A DNA stretch of 8,240 bases. Source: Thalassotalea_E sp964620605 (GTDB lineage: Bacteria > Pseudomonadota > Gammaproteobacteria > Enterobacterales > Alteromonadaceae). The notes beneath the pieces are model-generated. The model was not told the origin of the DNA. It saw only the letters and a list, made by a program, of their open reading frames with translations, and ran no database searches. Each line of letters opens with the position of its first letter. The first letter of the stretch is position 1. The stretch covers positions 1 through 8,240 of the forward strand of contig CAZUHQ010000141.1 of the NCBI GenBank assembly GCA_964620605.1, given 5' to 3'. Of the stretch, positions 4,166 to 8,240 are shown in pieces. A program made the translations under genes and the position numbers.

Positions 4166-6724
4166 CTATTCCATTAAGTCGTCATCAAACGAATTGTTAT
4201 CTTCGTTTTCGGTTGTCACTACCTCAGGTTCAAACCAGTCATATGCAAGTTTCTTTCTACCTTTATGTTCAGGGTCATCGTATACGTAAACTACTTCATC
4301 AACTGCACCAACCAAGCCTTTAATAAAATATCCAGTACCTGTGGTTAAATTACCTGTAAGATCTTTAATTTTACGTGAAGTACTTTCAATGTAGTCATGG
4401 TGCTTACGAATCACTTCTTTTAATTTTGCATCAAATGTCGGCTTACCCATCGGGTTTTTAGTACCAAAATCACGTGCTTTAATTTCGTACAACTGAAACG
4501 GTATATCTTTATGGATATATTTAAAGTCAGGGCGATCAAATACATGATCAATAATCCACTCTAGTGGTCCAGCTTGTGCAGCTAGTAGTGCTTCGTAATC
4601 TTGACCGTGTAATTCTTTAGGTGGCGATTTTAATTCTTCAACCGATGGTAAAATTGAATGTAACCACATTGCCACTTGATCACGGTTTTCAAGTAAGTGC
4701 TTGTGCTCAGTCCACCAGTCAACAGCATCTTGTCTCTTACTAAAATCTTTTACTTCCATTACATGATCAATGATCGATCTATCAACCTGTAATATTGAAA
4801 AACGTCTATCGGATTGATCTCTACCCAGATAAACAGCACCTAACGCGCCATTACCGCCAGTAAAGTACAATGCTAAATTATCAGATTGGTAATTTTTACC
4901 ATACTTACGGTCAATCACTAACGATTCTTGTCCGATCATGTGCTTCAACTGATCCATATTCGCTTTGTCAGATGACGCTTCATCAAGTAGCACTGCAATC
5001 TTACCTTCGATTAATCCGTTAAAATTACGCATCTGCTCTTGTCGTATAGCGATAACCTGATTTTTACCGAACATCGTACCTAAAACACGTTCAACAAATG
5101 TATTTTTACCTGCTCCACCTTCACCATATATTACAATACAAGGTAAATCATACGCTTCAGGGTAAAGGTACTTCCATGCAATTACCTGTATTATGTGCTT
5201 CATATTTTCGGTTTTGTTGTCACCTAAACTACGAATTAAAATATCAAACACTTCGTGGTACTCACCTGGTTTAGGTGTTACCCAGTGGTCACGTCTAAAT
5301 CGATTTAAAATATACTCAGGTAGTTGCTTTGCAGATAGCTTTTGTGTGCGGTAACTACGTCTAAATGCTTGCAAGCGTTTTTGTAAGAATGATCTCGCAC
5401 CACGAATACCTGATAAAAATTCACCGTGAATAAAGTCCGTAACTTTATAATCAACCCATTGACCTTGATCTGGCAAATATTCGGTAAGTACACCTTGATC
5501 TGAAACGTAATAAATTAAACGTGTTGCAATTAATTCATCAACTAAATCGTATAGTGTTGGTTTTTCATCTTCAATTAACTGGTTAACTTCCACTTCCTTA
5601 TTTTCAATTTCTTCTTCAACCGATTGAATCTGCTTCTTGCGTTCATCGTCGGTTAACTTGTCGTTACTTTTAACACGATCTAGTTTTTCATTTAGTAGTT
5701 CGATTTCTTTATTAACAAACTCGATCTCTTCACTATTATCAACAACACGTTTTTGGTAGATAAAAATATCGTGTTCTTTTAAAAAGTTAATCACCAAACC
5801 GAGTGAAAACTCATACTTCTTCGATGATTCCCATTTACGAATACAAGCGAATGCTGATTTAGATGGTTTTAATACCGATGAAACCTCAATGAATTGTTGT
5901 ACACTAAAACCATTACAATGAAGTGCGCCAGCAATCTTATACCAAAGATCGTCTTCTACCCGTTCAGTCTTTAATAAACCCGTGACAATAGCTTCACGCT
6001 GTCCATTAGACAGTTCAGGTCGTTCTGCTGGTTTTAAATCGGTTTTAACTTCGTTTTCATCAAGTGATAACAGATCGAACAACTCACCACGGTTATGCCA
6101 GATTTTAGCGTGTTCTAACATGTGAGCAGGGCATGAAGGGGTGTAAAATAACCTAGCACGGTCGAAGGTAGATGTATCTGCACCTTCAAAACGTTTTAAC
6201 AGTGCTTGCTTACGTTTTAGTAGTTCATCTTTATCAACGGGTTCTTTTAGTAGAAATACCAAACGTAACTTGTGAACTGATTCGTCAAATTCTTTACCGA
6301 TCTCGGTACCTTCATCATCGGTAATTGTTTTGGTCATGTGACCGTATGATGTATAACCTAGATACTCTAAATCATTGAATCTTTCGTTCACATCGTTGAT
6401 TGTCATACCACCGTCGATATCAACAACGACAGCGCTATACATGTCAATATTAACTGCTTTTCTTAGTAATACGGTTTCACCTGAATAACTTTCAGTGGTT
6501 TCAACACCATCATCATCAATTGATTTTGGTGATGCGGTTATAAAACCACTTTGGTTTTGCTTATCTTCAATAACATTGTGTTCACTACCCATAAAGTCGT
6601 TTATAAACGATTCCCACGTCATTACTTCCGTTTTTTCAGGTGTGATTTGATTGTCTTTTGCTGATTTAAATAAACAAACAGCGATAGGGTTAAGGTTGTG
6701 GTTTGGATTAACTAATTTAATCAT
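4166..6724 (-). CDS. Primase-helicase: archaeo-eukaryotic-type primase plus SF3 helicase
   Basis: Likely the element's replication initiator, making primers and unwinding DNA. This 852-residue protein has an N-terminal primase domain: VVVDIDG (99-105, metal-binding DxD), TSYGH (125-129, the sxH-like motif), LRLVFLLKEPV (153-163) and DTSTFDRARLFYTPSCP (183-199). A PriCT-like helical region follows (about 241-318, with DDLWYKIAGALHCNGF). Then comes a charged coiled coil (about 330-387) and an SF3 AAA+ helicase: Walker A GEGGAGKNT (534-542), Walker B IAVLLDEA (576-583), motif C-like LALYFTGGN (617-625) and arginine-finger-like SDRRF (638-642). The order matches phage and satellite DUF5906/D5-type primase-helicases. 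The C-terminus is acidic (about 828-852). The SD AAGGA lies 8 bases before the ATG at 6724. All key residues are present, so the enzyme should be functional. The 269-residue gene lies 101 bp upstream on the same strand. Confidence 0.93.
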   Translation of the reverse strand: MIKLVNPNHNLNPIAVCLFKSAKDNQITPEKTEVMTWESFINDFMGSEHNVIEDKQNQSGFITASPKSIDDDGVETTESYSGETVLLRKAVNIDMYSAVVVDIDGGMTINDVNERFNDLEYLGYTSYGHMTKTITDDEGTEIGKEFDESVHKLRLVFLLKEPVDKDELLKRKQALLKRFEGADTSTFDRARLFYTPSCPAHMLEHAKIWHNRGELFDLLSLDENEVKTDLKPAERPELSNGQREAIVTGLLKTERVEDDLWYKIAGALHCNGFSVQQFIEVSSVLKPSKSAFACIRKWESSKKYEFSLGLVINFLKEHDIFIYQKRVVDNSEEIEFVNKEIELLNEKLDRVKSNDKLTDDERKKQIQSVEEEIENKEVEVNQLIEDEKPTLYDLVDELIATRLIYYVSDQGVLTEYLPDQGQWVDYKVTDFIHGEFLSGIRGARSFLQKRLQAFRRSYRTQKLSAKQLPEYILNRFRRDHWVTPKPGEYHEVFDILIRSLGDNKTENMKHIIQVIAWKYLYPEAYDLPCIVIYGEGGAGKNTFVERVLGTMFGKNQVIAIRQEQMRNFNGLIEGKIAVLLDEASSDKANMDQLKHMIGQESLVIDRKYGKNYQSDNLALYFTGGNGALGAVYLGRDQSDRRFSILQVDRSIIDHVMEVKDFSKRQDAVDWWTEHKHLLENRDQVAMWLHSILPSVEELKSPPKELHGQDYEALLAAQAGPLEWIIDHVFDRPDFKYIHKDIPFQLYEIKARDFGTKNPMGKPTFDAKLKEVIRKHHDYIESTSRKIKDLTGNLTTGTGYFIKGLVGAVDEVVYVYDDPEHKGRKKLAYDWFEPEVVTTENEDNNSFDDDLME

Positions 6725-6728
6725 TTTT

Positions 6729-6754
6729 GAGTTCCTTACTTTAAAAAAGAACTC
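6729..6754 (-). promoter_or_regulatory. SD-overlapping hairpin in the primase leader
   Basis: On the minus strand GAGTTC (6749-6754) pairs perfectly with GAACTC (6729-6734). The second arm overlaps the SD AAGGAAC (6731-6737), and the pairing can extend through UU/AA around a bulged G. The stem could hide the ribosome binding site and limit primase synthesis. The hairpin is short, so its strength is uncertain. Confidence 0.4.
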
Positions 6755-6792
6755 GATTTTAGTTATCTAAATATCCGTTGAAAAAACAGCAG

Positions 6793-6807
6793 TACCAGCG
6801 ATTTGAC
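6793..6807 (-). promoter_or_regulatory. Shared 15-bp leader motif, copy 2
   Basis: On the minus strand this reads GTCAAATCGCTGGTA, identical to 1836..1850. It lies in the 101-bp gap between the 269-residue gene and the primase gene, 68 bp before the primase start. The preceding TT gives TTGTCA, a possible -35 box, though no good -10 follows at the usual distance. It may therefore be an activator or repressor site. It suggests that the primase has its own promoter. Confidence 0.5.
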
Positions 6808-6825
6808 AAGTTTTAAAGTATGTGA

Positions 6826-7635
6826 TTAGTTAATGGTGCATACGGCAATTGCTTCGGTTATCCACCGCTTTAAAGTGATTGGTTTTACTTCATTAAGTAG
6901 TTCATCTTCATCAGAAATAGATATAACGTTTTCTTTGCTTTGGTATAACTCGTCAATTTTATTGTTTAACTCTTTTCTAATAACTTTAACCATTGAATCT
7001 ACTGTTTTTGGTTTATTTGTCTGTAGTTGTTTTTTAACCAAATCAAACACTATTTTTTTACGTAATTTGTTCATTGGTTTTTGGTCGAATTTTACGTGTT
7101 TATCGTCTAATTGTTTCTGATCATAGTTGCGTTTAGATAAATCCACCCAAAGGTGTGATAGTTGTATCAATAACCGTAATTGTTCTGAACAAGCGATTAA
7201 CTTTGTTGCTCTAATGATGTTTGAAACCTCAGGTTGTTCTTGATTATAAGTTTTTAATAAATCATTGAGAGCCAGTATAAGTGGTACTTTTATAAAGTCA
7301 TTGGTTAATAACTTTCCATTTGGTAAGGTGATTTTGGTTCTATCTTTGTATTTGTATACTCTGTTTTTCGTATCAGATGAAATGTTAAACATTGCTTCAT
7401 TCGTCATTTGAAGTGAAATAGCATCTACATACCTGATTAATTCATCAGAATCCTGTTTAACGATGTTTTCTTCTTCCCTTAATAAACCAAGGTCCCATGT
7501 ATTAGGTGAAAATACATCTCCCCTATAACCATAAAAAGGTTGTAGTTTCGTTAAACATTCTTCTATTAAACCCTCTACCTCAGGGATAGTAACTTGGTTA
7601 ATTTCGTAGTTTTCAATGAATTTAGATATCAACAT
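6826..7635 (-). CDS. Hypothetical protein upstream of primase, 269 residues
   Basis: I do not recognise the family. The protein is largely helical and soluble, with an acidic N-terminal part (EVEGLIEECLTKLQPFYGYRGD). A central leucine-rich helical region follows (KVPLILALNDLLKTYN and IACSEQLRLLIQLSHLWVDLS). The C-terminal part is strongly basic (KPMNKLRKKIVFDLVKKQLQ...KVIRKELNNKI), which would suit DNA binding, and the end is LKRWITEAIAVCTIN. ATG 7635 is preferred, with a weak GAG SD four bases upstream. A longer frame can start at TTG 7701, but those 22 codons lie within repeat B, whose counterpart A is non-coding there, and no SD precedes the TTG. Same-strand position directly before the primase suggests a replication accessory or origin-binding role; this is inference. 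Confidence 0.8.
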   Translation of the reverse strand: MLISKFIENYEINQVTIPEVEGLIEECLTKLQPFYGYRGDVFSPNTWDLGLLREEENIVKQDSDELIRYVDAISLQMTNEAMFNISSDTKNRVYKYKDRTKITLPNGKLLTNDFIKVPLILALNDLLKTYNQEQPEVSNIIRATKLIACSEQLRLLIQLSHLWVDLSKRNYDQKQLDDKHVKFDQKPMNKLRKKIVFDLVKKQLQTNKPKTVDSMVKVIRKELNNKIDELYQSKENVISISDEDELLNEVKPITLKRWITEAIAVCTIN

Positions 7636-7660
7636 ATTGCTCTTGTTTTTCTTATTCGTT

Positions 7661-7849
7661 AGTTTGTTTGGTGGTGGATAAAATAATACTGTTTTTATCA
7701 AATAATATAATTACTTAGTGATAGATATTTAAATAATAAAAGTTTTATAAATCATTTATCTTTTTATCCTTACTATCATCACACCACGTTATACATGGGA
7801 TACAATCAGATAAACGATTAATCCACAGGTATCCGTTTAATCCGTAATA
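7661..7849. repeat. Repeat B, about 185 bp, direct copy of repeat A
   Basis: Aligned with 3978..4160 in the same orientation and sharing the 17-bp core at 7755-7771. It lies immediately upstream of the leftward 269-residue gene, so it also holds that gene's promoter region. It keeps the internal inverted arrangement (7676-7683 with 7762-7769). Unlike A it carries a near-consensus DnaA box and an ACACCAC unit (7781-7787), and it merges into the repeat-rich right end. It is the better candidate for a working origin. Confidence 0.7.
7819..7827 (+). promoter_or_regulatory. Possible DnaA box
   Basis: TAATCCACA matches the TTATCCACA consensus at 8 of 9 positions. It lies at the right end of repeat B, bracketed by TAAACG (7811-7816) and CGTTTA (7834-7839). 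The corresponding place in repeat A does not keep it. A single near-match is weak alone but fits an origin beside the direct repeats. Confidence 0.35.
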
Positions 7850-7850
7850 A

Positions 7851-8226
7851 ACACCACTTGCAAACTAATCACCGAACCAGTTACACCACTTGTACTGATA
7901 ATACGTTTACCCTAGTAGTTACACTACCCGATTTTAAATAATGGGGTTACGAGTAGTGCGATATAGGGTGCAATCACTTCCAAAGTACCGAGGATAAAAA
8001 CGACTTGACCCTACACCGAAAATTACACCACTAATTCCTTTAATTTAATGGGGTTAAATATAATAAAACCAATGGGATAGGGTATAAATTACACAACTAG
8101 CCCAATTTACACCACTGTGATTTTTTAAAATAGTGTAAGAAATAACACGGTATAAACTTTCAAATATAAAAATTCATTATCAGATAAGCCGCAATATTTG
8201 CAGTAGTTGATAGGGGAGTGGTGTAA
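7851..8226. repeat. Iteron-like array, probable origin or recombinase-binding region
   Basis: About 390 bp to the window edge hold no convincing gene but a clear repeat family. TTACACCACT occurs exactly at 7881-7890, 8023-8032, 8107-8116 and, on the minus strand, 8217-8226. Relatives are AACACCACT (7850-7858), TTACACTACC (7919-7928), TTACACAACT (8089-8098) and a minus-strand TTACACTA (8131-8138). A second shared block, AATGGGGTTA (7940-7949 and 8047-8056), and ATAGGGT (7963-7969 and 8077-8083) suggest a degenerate duplication offset by roughly 105-115 bp. Such arrays are typical of initiator-binding origins and of integrase arm sites. The nearby primase module favours the former. Confidence 0.65.
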
Positions 8227-8240
8227 GTAAAAATCGGGTG

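Noticed and set aside
6858..6866. TTATCCACC, a DnaA-box-like string
   Set aside because: It lies inside the coding region of the 269-residue gene with no companion sites nearby. A chance match is likely.
7636..7701. 22-codon N-terminal extension of the 269-residue gene from TTG
   Set aside because: No SD, a rare start codon, and this DNA aligns with non-coding DNA of repeat A. It is better explained as part of repeat B.
7851..8226. CRISPR array
   Set aside because: The repeats are only about 10 bp, unevenly spaced and on both strands, with no constant repeat-spacer structure and no cas genes.
8125..8240. Minus-strand frame open at the right edge with CKYCGLSDNE
   Set aside because: It could be the tail of a gene beginning beyond the window. 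It overlaps several TTACACCACT-type repeats and the two-cysteine motif is too short to place, so it is not called.

Overview
The window is AT-rich and gene-dense, with clear Shine-Dalgarno (SD) sites (AAGGTG, AAGGTGG, AAAGGA). It looks like accessory DNA of a low-GC Gram-negative bacterium. A marine gammaproteobacterium (Vibrio/Shewanella/Psychromonas-like) is my guess from style alone. I see no tRNA, rRNA, CRISPR array or transposase.

The core resembles an integrative element or phage-satellite-like island. It has a tyrosine recombinase with a complete catalytic set (2548..3618, minus) and a large primase-helicase (4166..6724, minus) that joins an archaeo-eukaryotic-type primase domain to a superfamily 3 (SF3) helicase. 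An unknown 269-residue gene lies directly upstream of the primase-helicase on the same strand. No capsid, tail, portal or terminase gene is visible. Left of the integrase are three small plus-strand genes of unknown function: a 40-residue lysine-proline-rich protein, a 62-residue protein and a 184-residue protein. They end at a bidirectional terminator shared with the integrase. A 63-residue plus-strand gene sits divergently next to the integrase behind a perfect 24-bp palindrome.

The left edge (1..991, minus, running off the window) holds a gamma-class N6-adenine DNA methyltransferase of Eco57I/TaqI type. Its first 40 or so residues read as a ribbon-helix-helix DNA-binding domain. A palindrome overlaps the -35 box of its predicted promoter, which suggests an autoregulated modification gene. 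The sequence does not show whether this gene belongs to the element or to a neighbour.

The non-coding DNA carries much of the interest. Two related direct repeats of about 185 bp (A, 3978..4160; B, 7661..7849) flank the primase module, and both keep an internal inverted-repeat architecture. Right of B lies about 390 bp of apparently non-coding DNA with four exact copies of TTACACCACT plus degenerate copies, a near-consensus DnaA box and a degenerate duplication. Together these look like replication-origin or recombinase-binding DNA. A 15-bp motif is shared between the leaders of the 184-residue gene and the primase gene, pointing to a common regulator. The outer ends of the element could not be fixed.
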